The position numbers and the translations under genes were made by a program. From Helicoverpa zea (lineage: Eukaryota > Arthropoda > Insecta > Lepidoptera > Noctuidae), in contig NC_061480.1 of the NCBI RefSeq assembly GCF_022581195.2, positions 5,232,892 to 5,296,891 on the forward strand: a DNA stretch of 64,000 bases, written 5' to 3'. Of the stretch, positions 1 through 11,700 are shown in pieces; position 1 is the first letter of the stretch, and the number at the start of each line of letters is the position of its first letter. The notes beneath the pieces were generated by a model that was not told the DNA's origin, searched no databases, and saw only the letters and a list, made by a program, of their open reading frames with translations.

Positions 1-3000
1 GTTAGTTCTAACATAATAACCACGGAGTAAAATGAACAGAGATGCTAACGCAGGTAGGTCAAGTGCCTTCTACTAGGTCCAATTCGTACGGTGGGCATGG
101 TTAAAACGATTAGTTACGAGTGAATTGACGAGGCGTTTGGGTTTTTGAGACATCTGTTAACGATTTTTGGTACTACAGAAAATGGTTGGGTCCGAAGAAG
201 GCGTATAAAGGCGAAAACAGTTACATTCCAGGTCCCCAGCTCACTCGCGATTTTATACTCCATTTGAGTGAGCGCATACTTAAAAGTAAACGATCTTGAT
301 AAGCCTTTTTATAAAAATACATACATAGTATTTAATTAACATCAGCTTAAAATAATAAGTCAATTAGGTACTTTTTTTGGAGTATAATTAGTACCTACAT
401 TGATTGTTAGATGCACGGTTACATACATTTTATTTCAAAATCAATGTTTACTTCATAAGTAACTTATCAGCATTGTTACCTTAGTTAAGAGCGTGTACAT
501 CAACCGCGCGCCATTTGGCCTAAAAAGGTACTTTTCATACCACTGTTTCTCATTAACTACTTATCCTATAACTATGTTAATTTATAATAACGCAAGTTAA
601 TTTCACTGTCTATATAGTTAATTGAACATAAATTTCAATTTGTGTAGTTTAAATACTTAAAACCCCTATAACGTAACAGATGATTTATAAAATTCCCGTT
701 CAGCGTCTATTTCGAAGCTTAAATTTATGTGAAAATAGTGGCAAATCTAATCATATTTATTTTTTTACTCATAGATGAAATCCCCATGCCTATAGTTAGT
801 TGAAAACATTTTTTGATTTAGGTCTCTATCTTTCAGAAAAAAATATTTTAACAATGTGAAAAATTGTGAATTTCAAATGCTTTTTTTACCTACCTATCTT
901 ACTTAATTTAATATAACAATTATTTACTATAGTAATATAACTCTTTTTTTTAAACATAAACTTTACATTATAATTTAATCTCTCGTTTTGATTTTTTTTA
1001 TAAATTATTTAAAAACTACTATAAAACGCTGCACGCGAGTCAACTCAAACCAGACCGCCGCAAGGCTTCACAGAGAGAGGATGTGTCGCTCCGTCACATC
1101 GCGTAGGGTGAATAACCTCTGCCGTGGATACCGAGAATAGAGTACATTTCAAGCGCGACCAACAAATCTTGATACATTACTATTTTATTTAAAGCTCAAT
1201 TTTGAAGCATATTTTTTTTATCGATTGAGTTGAAATTTTGTTTGAAAGTTCAGTTTTAATGACAATGTATGATTTTATATCCAATATGGGGGTATACCCA
1301 AGATGGAGACAAAAATGTTTTTAATGCATTCCTACGATATGGGTATCAAATGAAAGGGCTTGATATGAATAACTCAACAAAAAAATGTGTCGCGAGTCTT
1401 AATCCAATATGGCGAACGCCTTAGGCTAGATAGGAGCAGAGCTATTCATATGTTCATTTTGGATGTACCCTTGACTTTTGATCCCGAATAACTTTTGAAG
1501 CATATGGGATAGATAACTTAAAACTTTAATTTTATTTATTTGGTAAACCCAAGCTCTTCACCAATATTTGGCTTTCCGGCAAATGTTGTTATTTGACCAC
1601 AATTTTTCGGTCTGGATGGACTGGACCATTCATATAAACAATCAATTGTTCAAATCGGTCCAGACGTCTTTGAGAAATCGAGAACAATCAAATTGAGAAC
1701 AATCACAAAACAATCTAATTGAAACCTCCTCCTTTTTTTGAAATCGGTTAAAATACAGAAACTCTTACATTGCCATTAATCATCAGTCGACTATTTCGTA
1801 CTGTTGAAAATTTTATGTAATATACAGAAAGTCCTCAAAACCAAGATTTTCATAGGTGTCCGATTTTTTTGCAAAAGAGTGTAAGTATTAACGACTTATT
1901 TTCATGCCTTTATATTTTAGTCATCCATAGATTTACACTATTTTCTCGCTATTAACTATTTACTAAATAATATATTTTTTGTTCTACTAATTTCACTCGA
2001 AAGGATCAAAATGGTTTGTGTGACTATACGTGAAGTATGATAGGCACGCACACAGCCGCGACGCTAGTCTGCGCGATTTTTTGCGTTGAATTACCTAAAG
2101 TTGACATCGCGCGGCGAGCGTACACGCTCTTAAGTGCGTACTCAAATGAAGTATGAAAATAAATAGAATATCGGTATTCAAACGTCATCTCGTCTCCGCC
2201 CACTTAGAATATCCCTGAGGGAAGAAATTCTATTGGTTGTTTAAAATCTTCTCTGTTCCGCTGTTTTGACGGAGTCAAGACCTCTATGTCACAGTCTGTG
2301 ATGAAAATGATACCTATATAATGTCAACGGAAAGGTATATATAGGTATATATAGGCCTATACCTAAATAATAAATTTTAAAAGTTGGTTTGTTTCAATGC
2401 GCTAATCTCAACGAATTATCAAATATCCAATTTGAAAAATATTACCGTGTTAGATAGCCCATTAATCGAGGAAGGCTATAAGCTACTTTTTATCAGAATA
2501 CGTGAAGTAATTCTCACAAAACGCAGGTAAAGCCGCTAGCAGTAGTCAGTCTAAAACAAAACCGTCAATTGAAAACCGCACACACTTTTTTCAAAATGAA
2601 CTCTCACCTCGTGAACAACAGTTTACCGGTAATAATGGACCAAAAAGTTTTTATTCAACACCGGTTGTAGAGTATCCTTCAACCGTCACATCCGGTGTCG
2701 CGGTTACGGCCGCCATATTGCATTTCCGGTAACAGTTTTGCAATTCGAAATATTTGAAAATGTTTCGTGTTTTGTGTAATAATGGTGGATTTTATTTTTG
2801 GTTGTTTTATTGCTTTAGTTTTGAGGTACGGAATTTAATTTTCTAGTTGGGTAATAGTTATTTGTTATACAAGAGCACTCGAAGACTCTCGACTGAAAAA
2901 TCTTTGCACTCGAGTGCAACACGTAACTTTTCATCCCACCTCATCGAGGAAAGAAGACGGATCACAATCCATACAAAATTGCCCCACGTCCTATAACAAT

Positions 3001-3357
3001 GTGACATGTGACGTATGTCAAAAAAAGATAAAAATGTTTAAAAAAATATGGCATACTCTCTAATTCATTTTTTTTACACCTTCATACGAAAAAAATGCTT
3101 TAAAAATTGTTCAGGCGCTGTTATGAAAACATCGTTCATAGAACTATGAATGGACTATTTTATTAAATTGTTTTTTTGTTTGATAGGGTATACCTCACAG
3201 GTGGTCCCATAATCATCAGGTCAGGATCGCACGTCACACATGGCGAATTAAAAAGATGTACCTATTAAAATTTATTTATGCCAAAACTCAGTTTAAGAAT
3301 GTTATGAGGTTTAAAATCGACCTCAAAACAATAAAAAATAATAATTTCATCACTGTT
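1..3357. other. Gene-free AT-rich DNA with old dispersed repeats
   Basis: No open frame or spliced exon could be supported on either strand. The stretch is AT-rich. Around 1270-1375 it has phrases such as ATGGGTATCAAATGAAAGG that recur inverted at about 62500-62560, so it holds at least one old dispersed repeat. Around 2450-2560 there is a decayed lepidopteran-type repeat. It is probably an upstream intron or the 5' flank of the glutamate receptor gene, whose first exons are not visible here. Confidence 0.5.
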
Positions 3358-3618
3358 ACAGCCTTTTTATCGTCCCACTGCTGGGCACAGGCCTCCTCTC
3401 ACACGGAGAAGGATTGAGCAATAATCACCACGCTTGCTCAATGCGGGTTGGAGATTTCGGACTTTATAGTCCAGGTTTCCTCAAGATGTTTTCCTTCACC
3501 TTTTTATCAGCCATTGATGTCCAAGATATACTTAGAAAGTACATACGAACTTAGAAAAGTTGCATTCGTACTTGCCTGACCTGGAATCGAACCCACACTC
3601 TCATACTCGAGAGGATTA
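3358..3618 (-). repeat. tRNA-derived SINE, family 2, 5'-damaged
   Basis: Read on the minus strand, it has a B-box-like GGTTCGATTCC followed by the same head sequence as the SINEs at 20290 and 41517 (the CTAAGTATATCTT stretch). It then switches to a different 3' tail containing GAGGCCTGTGCCCAGCAGTG. The A-box end is lost. The tail resembles the 3' end of the RTE-like LINE fragments at 4457 and 31036, the usual sign that a SINE borrows that LINE's machinery. Confidence 0.75.
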
Positions 3619-3847
3619 ACTTATACAGCCGAAAGCGACATTCTATTTCTGTCACACTTCCGTTATTGTGATAAAAATACTTTTAAGTAGAACTTGAGTA
3701 TTTCGAGATAAATCTATCGGAATTATAATGAAAAATAAGTCACGAACGATATTCACGAACATTTCTGAAGACCTTTTCACTTTCATATTTAAAAAGTATG
3801 TACAAAACATATTTCTGCATATCTATTCTTCTTCTAACTCATTTCAG

Positions 3848-3900
3848 CGTGTGAACAAATCCAGTCAGGCCCATTTCTGGGCAACACTTTTGAAAAACAT
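3848..3900 (+). pseudogene. Decayed copy of receptor exon A
   Basis: Behind a good acceptor (TTTCAG ending at 3847) lies CGTGTGAACAAATCCAG, then a jump to TTCTGGGCAACACTTT. Both match exon A (5653-5787), with about 27 bases of the exon missing between them, so the frame and several codons are lost. It is the only extra exon copy found upstream of its parent. It is almost certainly non-coding. Confidence 0.75.
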
Positions 3901-4355
3901 TCTATAACTACTCTTAATTTATCCCAACAAAACCACACAGGAAGTTGAGTAGATGCAAATTTTCACCCTTTTTAACCCACTTTAAAAAATGAGGTTCTCA
4001 GTTTTTTCAATAAAAATACATAGGTATAGGTAGTCGTGAAGGGCATTTCGTGGGTTTAAGTTTGTAAAATTTGTCGTTCAAAAATCTCTGATTTTCAGTA
4101 TTTTTAACCGACTTCAAAATAGGAGGTTTTCAGTTTTTTTCTATGTAATTTTTGACGTTTTAAAAGTGCTGATCTTCAACCTATTTAACCGACTTCAAAA
4201 ATAATGCTAGCTAGAAAAAGACATCGGAAGTAAAGGAGGGATTTTGTGAACTTATGTAGTATTTGACGTCCAAAAGGTGCTCATTTTCAGCCTATTTAAC
4301 CAACTTCTAAAAAGAAGGTTCTCTGTTTTTTCAAGCAAAATAATACTTTTTGATG

Positions 4356-5102
4356 TATATGTCACCGTAAAATTACAAACATCGTTAGATTACAATCTAT
4401 CTCAAGAGATTGTAAACTGTCGAATTATTGTGAACCGTAACATCCGATTGCAATTTCATCATCATCAGCCTATCGCAGTCCACTGCTGGACATAGGCCTC
4501 TCCAAGTGCACGCCACTGAGATCGATTTTTGGCTTCTCGCAATTGATTGCAATTTAACGCATTATTTTTCGCTATATTATAATCTATCGATGTAAAGCGG
4601 TCAAATTGTCAACTGGCGTAGAGCGGAATGCATCTTGCGCGCTGATTGGTAGAACGTAATGTGACTAATGTGCCCCCGCCGCTCCGGCATTCGCCATTTT
4701 GTTTGTTTATTTCGTTTGTTGTCGATTGTGTAAACAACTGTGTTTTCGTGATTATAAATTGATTTCCTGTTGAAAATAACTTATATCTTTAGAATTAGTT
4801 ATATAAAAGTGTTGAGGATGTGATTAACCAAAGAAAAGCAGTTTGAACGATAAACCAACAAATTAGCCATGGGAACAGAACGGCTGGTCGTGATTGGTCG
4901 ATCTTACAAAAAGACTGACCAATCAGGGAGAGCTTTCGGACAGTTGACAATTTGACAATTTCTCATCGATAGATTATAATATAGCGAAAAATAATGCGTT
5001 AAATTGCAATCAGATGTTACGGTTCACAATAATTCGACAGTTTACAATCTCTCGAGATAGATTGTAATCTAACGATGTTTGTAATCTTACGGTGACATAT
5101 AT
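4356..5102. mobile_element. Long-TIR foldback DNA element with promoter-like core
   Basis: The ends are inverted copies of each other: TATATGTCACCGTAA at 4356 and its complement ending near 5102. The arms stay similar for over 140 bases (interrupted on the left by a LINE insertion). The core (about 4620-4920) is not palindromic, is richer in GC, and contains GCCATGG at 4866 in a good start-codon context, but no long ORF follows. It looks like an internally deleted, non-autonomous transposon that kept the 5' flank of a gene. The family is not recognised. Confidence 0.75.
4457..4544 (-). mobile_element. 5'-truncated RTE-like LINE 3' end (88 bp)
   Basis: It begins with a CATCATCATC tail and carries CCTATCGCAGTCCACTGC, the complement of the 3' end also seen at 31036-31126 and 54172. 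It is flanked by an exact 11-bp target duplication, GATTGCAATTT, at 4446-4456 and 4545-4555. It sits inside the left arm of the foldback element at 4356-5102. Confidence 0.85.
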
Positions 5103-5652
5103 ATTGTTCTGGGCTGGCTAGTATATCATGTTGCAGCGTGTTATCTCTCCGGTGGTGTCGGTTTGTCGTCCCATCGCGCTATGAGAGTGAAGGAATAGTG
5201 AGTGAACCTGTGTCTGCGCAAATGCTCGTGCACTATAATATGTCCTGCGCAGTTGGCTGATCTCCATATATGAGAACTGCCGCCGTAGCCGATAACACTG
5301 GCCAACAAAAAAAAAAATATGCGCATGGATTTTATTTATTATATTTTTATAAATTATAAAAGTGAAATAACAAATTAGAAATATTTGCTTTTACAGAAGT
5401 TATCTAGACTCGAATATTTTTTATTTGTTTGCCCGCCTTACCCCTCTAGTGAGCAAAACCCGACTTAAGGCGGGCCCGCAAATCAAAAATCTTCAAGTCC
5501 CTATAACTTTTAAAAAAGCAAATATTTCCAATTTTCTATCTCATTTTTTTTATATAAATATAATAAAAATATAATAATTCTAAAGCCCATGCGCAAAAAT
5601 GCTGTTGACCAGTATAATCGGCTAGGAGGACATCATAATGATCATGTTGCAG
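5103..5652. repeat. Dispersed repeat split by a small foldback element
   Basis: The left part (about 5115-5295) matches sequences at 58187-58310 (GTGCACTATAATATGT) and 30325-30372 (GCCGTAGCCGATAA). The matching right part resumes at 5614 (ATAATCGGCT). Between them, 5296-5613 is a foldback insert. The phrase ATCATGTTGCAGCGTG occurs at both about 5126 and 5641, next to the exon A acceptor, and could be the target duplication of the whole repeat. Confidence 0.6.
5296..5613. mobile_element. Foldback MITE, about 318 bp
   Basis: The ends ACTGGCCAAC (5297) and GTTGACCAGT (ending 5613) are complementary, as are the inner stretches TGCGCATGG and CCATGCGC. It interrupts the repeat sequence GCCGATAATCGGCT with a TAA or ATAA duplication. 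A GC-rich hairpin (CCCGCCTTA / TAAGGCGGG) lies at 5433-5475. Confidence 0.7.
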
Positions 5653-5787
5653 CGTGTGCACAGATCCAGTCAGGTGCGGTGGCGCTGGTCAGCGGTGTGG
5701 GCCCACTGCTGGGCAACACTTTGCAGCACATGAGCGCCAGCCTGCATGCCCCTCATCTCACTGTTGGACCCTTTGCGCCGGAGAATT
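5653..5787 (+). CDS. Receptor exon A (amino-terminal domain)
   Basis: The acceptor is TTGCAG and the donor GTGAGT. It reads CAQIQSGAVALVSGVGP through HLTVGPFAPEN, typical of the first lobe of the ATD. Two bases complete the codon from an unseen upstream exon; the exon ends one base into a codon, matching exon B. Confidence 0.88.
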
Positions 5788-8700
5788 GTGAGTACAACTA
5801 TTTTATATTGAATTTGTATAGTTATCGGCACGAATCTTGAGCTCTGGCAAGGCGTCACACGAAGACGAAATAAACAAAACCATTCATGCTCTTATAGATT
5901 GGATGAATAACAATAACCTAAAGATAAATCTAGCCAAAACAAAAAAAATGTATTTCAGTCAACGTATAGCTTCTCCAAATTTTCAAATAAACTACCAAGG
6001 CACATCACTCAGTACAGTTACTACAACGAAATTTCTAGGCATTATCATTGATAGGAACTTAAATTGGAAGTCACACACAGAGGAACTTACAAAAAGAGTT
6101 AGTTCTTCCGCATATGCTCTGTACAAACTCTCAGCTATCATAGACACTGATGCTCTAATTACAGCTTACCATGGCATAGTTCACTCCATCCTAAGATTTG
6201 GACTAATATTCTGGGGAAACTCGACCAACAGAGATACAGTATTTAAATCTCAAAAAAAATGCATTAGGGCAATGTTTGGTCTTCAAAATACTGATAGCTG
6301 TAAACCGTTTTTTATTAAATTTAAAATACTTACCTTACCTTCTTTGTTTATATATGAAGTAGTTACATTTGTTAAGAGCAACCCAAAATTATTTAGTCGC
6401 CTTGCTGATATAAGTAGTCGTACTCGCAGAGACAATGACAAACTGTGCATTGTGCCATGCAACACTGCACTGATGCATAAGAGCATATTCTGCCTAGCGC
6501 CTGTTTTATATAACAAAATACCTAAATGTATAAAGGAGCTACCATTAAATAAATTTAAATTAAAATTAAAAGAGTTCCTGATTACGAAATGTTTTTATAC
6601 AGTTAATGAATACCTTAATGATGCCTAACTATTGTGACATTTCGCTTTGATATTAGCTACCTACATAATATACCTGCCTAGTTAAGTAAAAAAATTTTGT
6701 ACGCCAATTACAGGCAAAACATGTATGGCTCTAACCTACCTAATTTTAACACCTCATGTTTAATAATACCTATGTTTTGTAAACATATACCCATGTTTTA
6801 ACAAAATAAATTATCTTTTATCTTTATCTTTTTTATCTTTATCTGACCTACATCTGCGCAGAAGTGATTTATTAGCAAAGAACCAATCCCGAGTGACGGC
6901 TATGACGCGATGTGCTGCGGGCCAATCACCGCTTTAGCCCGCCCACACTTCATACCACAAAAGGGACCCAATAAATTACTTCTGCGCAGATGTTGGTCAG
7001 AGCTCAAGATTCGTGCCGATAACTATAGTAGGATATACAATGTTTAAATGACCTATCCAATATAGTAGTGATGTCAGAATCAAATCATTACTCATAGATC
7101 CCCTCGAAATACATATAGAGAGTTGCTACCTAATTGCTACCAGCTGCCATTATTTGCTACTAATTGCTAATCTCGTGATTTTGAAGATAATCCGCGTCTA
7201 ACGGTGAACGGTAACAGCTATTCTGATAACAGGATGGCTGTCACTTTCCTCAGAGTGAAGAAACTGCGTAGAAGTCTTGGGGTTATTTTTCACCAAGAGT
7301 TAATTGATATCTTTCAGGATATAATTGTGGACCACATCGATTTCAAGGATAAAAAGATTAATAAGAGAGATTAATACGTTGACTTTTTGAACCTCGAGGA
7401 ATAGTAGCAAGTTGTCACTTACAAAAATATATAATTTAATGCATTGCAACCATTTTTCGATTCTTAAAGGTTTGTGTTTAAAGTTTTAAATTAACAAAAT
7501 TTTAACAACTACCTATATTCTCCTTTTCAGTAAACAACACGTTCACAATAAATCTATATCCTCCAAAGGATTTGCTAACTAAAGCGTTCGCAGAGTTCCT
7601 CTCGTATCTGAACTGGACCAGGATGGGGGTTATATACGAAGACTATGGATTTGGTGAGTTTTATCATTATTGGCTTATGCTTTTCTTAAGTAGGAATTTG
7701 ATTTTGGACGGCCAATGGTCTAATAGCCAAGAGCCTCGACCAACACATCAGGAGGCTCTCGTTGGGCGGCTGGATCAAGGGACTGATTCAGAAGGCAGTA
7801 CTCCTTGACACGGCGCGTATTGTGAGGGGGTTTCTGTCTCTGGGACTCTAACCACCGGTACCTTGGAGCCTGTGCCCGATATCGGTGGCCATCCATTTTT
7901 TATATATTAATTGTTTTTTTTTTATTTAACATTTAACGAATATTTAGAATAATAAGTAAATGATTACAATAATATTTCAGGAGAACTAAACATACTAGAC
8001 ATAGCTAAAGACGGACGTGACATGTACGCCGTTCGCTGTCGTGACGCGAAAGAGTACAGACGCGGCCTCGCGTTACTGAAGGCGCAACAAATAGAGCATA
8101 TTGTGGTCGATACTGATCCTAAGAGGGTCCGACAACTGGCGAGGGCTGTGAGTATACTTTGAGTGTATATTAGGTCTTCTTTTTATCAAGTGGGTTGCAG
8201 GTTTAATCACTTAACAAGCCCCAGTGTCAGAGTTTTCTCAAATCTAACGACCGCTGCTGATTAGCATGAGACGCTGATTTTACGTGTCTTCCCAAGCATA
8301 GGGGTGTAATAAAGCCAACTTCTAGATTCCGTGCAGTTTTGTGAAAGTTTCTAAAGTCCATAAAGCTATTATCGACAACTATATAGATATAGCTAAAGAC
8401 AGACGCGACATGTATGCCGTTCGCTGTCGAGACGCGAAAGAGTATAGACTAGGATTAGCGTTACTGAAGGCACAACAAATCGAGCATATTGTCGTCGATA
8501 CTGATCCTAAGAGGGTCCGACAGTTGGCTAGAGCTGTGAGTATAACTTTATATTAGTTCCCTTTCAAAAGGGCTTAAGATTCGTCACCTGCATAGTATTT
8601 TCTCGAGTAGTAATTTGTGCGATGTGTAGCGAAAGTCTATCTGCCCAGATAAATGGGTCGATACTGATCCTAAGAGGGTCCAATCGCTGGTGAGGGCTGT

Positions 8701-11700
8701 GAGTAAAGTTTTGAATGTTCTAGGATCTTTCTTAGCAGTTTTTGAAAAGTGTAGTTGCAGATTAGTAACTCCTGTTTTTTAACAAACTGCATGGTTAATT
8801 AAGGTAGGAAACTATATGGTATAAAGCTGCCTGGAGTAAGATATTAAAGTTGCCTGTGTTAAACACCTCAATCAATCCTAGTTGGCTTCTTCTCTCTTCA
8901 TCGAGTGGGTTGCAAGTTTAATCACCTAGCATGCCCTGGTGTCAGAGTTTTTTCAAATCCGCCTGACGTTGAATTGTAACAACGACTTCTATTAAGTAGG
9001 ATGAGACGTCGGTTTTATGTGTCTGTGATAGGCATGGGGTATAACAACGCCAACTTCTAGACTCCGGGCTGTGTTGTGAAAGTTTCTCAAACTCACAAAG
9101 CGACTTGGGCCCGACCGGAACGTCCCGGATTCGGCTCGGCCTCTTCGATCAACGTGATCACTTGATTCCAGTGTTAAATGATGAAATCTGCAGCCCATAC
9201 ATGGAATTGCAATGATTTAAAAAAAACGGTTACTGGTGCTGTATCTAATGTTGATTTCATTTCTTTACTTTTCAGATTCTTCAACTACAAATGAACAATG
9301 AGAACTACCATTACGTCTTCACATCATTTGTAAGTAGTTCTTTCTTGTTCATGCACTGACTTTGAACATTTGGTTTACATATCTTTAAATACTTGTGAAC
9401 CCTGAAAATGGTCTTCTTCCACTAGGATTTCGAGCTGTTCGACATGGAAGACTTCTACTACAACAGAGTGAACATGAGTGGCTGGCGACTGGTGGACAGG
9501 CACTCCGACAAGGTGAAGGAGTCGCTGCAGGTCATGGAGAAGTTCCATCCTATTGGAGCGTCCATCATCAGCGGCGGTCACATCAAGGTGAGTCATCATT
9601 TTTGGATCAGTTACTAATACACTTTTTTAACACTTTCTTTAAGAAACTTGGAGGAATTCCGGCTTCCTGACACCATCTTGGGTTTTTTTGTTTGGTAGCG
9701 TATATCCGTCCAATGGTCCTACAAAATGTTACTGAACTTGATATTAGCTAAAATAATTAGTAAGCACACACGTAAATACCTATTTACTTTTTAGCCCCCT
9801 TCCCAAGAAGGAGGAGGATATTTTCAGTTATTCATGTTTGATCACCCATATCTCAGTCATTTACCAACCGATTTGAACCATTCTTCTTTAAGAATTAAAA
9901 AATATTTACGAAGCCTGAATCACCCAACTTTTTTTTTCTACATACCCCTTAAAAAATCACCCCTACTATTAAAATCATTTTTTTTCCAAAATTCCAGACT
10001 GAACCAGCGCTCCTATACGATGCAGTACAAATTCTGTGCCAAGCGTTAGCGTTGACTGAAGACATACATCCCGGCAATGTATCCTGTGACAAAGATACGC
10101 CGTCGCTACACGGGAAGGCTATCTATGATAATATTAATACGGTAAGTTATGTTATCATCATTATCATCAGATAGTCTATTATCATCAGATAGTCTAGCGT
10201 TGACTGAAGACATACATCCCGGCAATGTGTCCTTTTTTTTTTTTTTTTTTTCCGACGTTAAAAATCATCAAATGACCCCTCCCGCTGTGGGTTAGCAGCG
10301 GTGAGGGAGTGTCAGACTCTTACTGACTAAAAACCGTCGTGTTCCGTCATAGGCCTTTTATGTACCAAGGCCGCGGTATCTCTTTCGAACAACCCGCAGC
10401 CCCGGCAGGCCTTGGCCCTGCTGGGCCCCGCTGGGGTTGCTGACATCTCTTTGAGGAGCGCGTGGAACAACGCGCGCCGTCGACACGGGTCTGTCGTCTA
10501 GAAAGACAGAGGGACGATGAGCCACCCGAACTCACCGCCCACAGACCCACGCCTACGGCGGCCGGGAGTCATCTCGCGACACCCGGCGCCCATGGTGTCT
10601 ACCTGGTCCAGCGCGGCGGCCGGGATGAGAGGTGCGAACTCTCTGGCGTTCCGCCTCCTCCTTCTCGAGCATGACCGCTTCGCAGAAGGAGGCGACGGCA
10701 TCCCACTCCCTCTCGCCCCGGACCATGGCCTGAACCAGGGCCGGACGCGAGAGGTCGCCGCCGCCCAAAGCCTCGACGAGGACCCGGCGGTGCCCTTCCC
10801 ATGCGGGGCACACCTGGACTGTGTGGTCCACCGTGTCCTCGGGGCTGTCCGCACAATGGTGACACCCGGGCGCCTCCTCACGACCGATGCGGTGCAGGTA
10901 CCTCCCGAAACAACCGTGTCCGGTGAGGACCTGCGTCATGCGGTACGTGAGGGCGCCGTGACTCCTCCCGAGCCACTCCTCAAAGAGGGGACTTACCGCC
11001 ACGATGGTGGCGTGCCCTCGGCAATGTGTCCTGTGACAAAGATACGCCGTCGCTACACGGGAAGGCTATCTATGATAATATTAATACGGTAAGTTTGTCT
11101 TCATCATCATTATTACATAATATAGGTCCAACTTCACAGACAACACAGTAATAAGTACGTAGTTGCTTACAATGTTGAAAGTTAACAGTGGTTTTAAGAA
11201 AAGTGGTTGACCTATGACTTTCTGGATCTTTTGTATTTTGAGATAGGTTTATTTCACTTGCTTTTGAAATCTTGTTGTTGTCCTGCCTAATCATCATCCT
11301 CCTGCCCTTATCCCAATTTTATTTGGGGTCGGCGCAAAATGTTTTCTTCTTCCATACTCTTCTATCTGCCGTCATCTAACAAGTGACATTCTTTCTTACC
11401 ATATCTACTTTCACACAATCCATCCATCGTTTCTTTGGTCTTCCTCTTCCACTATATCCGTCCACGTTCATACTTATCACCTTCCTCACAACATGACTCT
11501 CATTCCTCCGCATCACATGCCCATACCACGACAGCCGGTTTCCACGCAGTTTTTCTGATACCGGCGCTACTTTCAAACTTCCTCTTATATACTCATTCCT
11601 CACTCTGTCCATTCGCGTAACTCCACACATACCTCTTAACATTCTCATCTCTGCTGCATGCAATTGTCTTTCATTCGTCGCTTTTGTGGGCCAGCACTCT

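Larger units (their letters stand above)
8165..9110. repeat. Duplicated intron segment (two copies of a dispersed repeat)
   Basis: About 8187-8365 and 8903-9105 are similar: both have GTGGGTTGCA, AGTTTAATCAC, the CAACTTCTAGA stretch and TTGTGAAAGTTTCT. A related piece lies inverted near 58130-58185 (AGAAACTTTCACAA), so the segment derives from a dispersed repeat. It was probably copied along with exon C. Confidence 0.65.

Noticed and set aside
10347..11092. Overlapping GC-rich ORFs on both strands over the R1 fragment
   Set aside because: Only the minus frame with the CCHC module makes sense as R1 ORF2; the others are shadows of a stop-poor GC-rich sequence.
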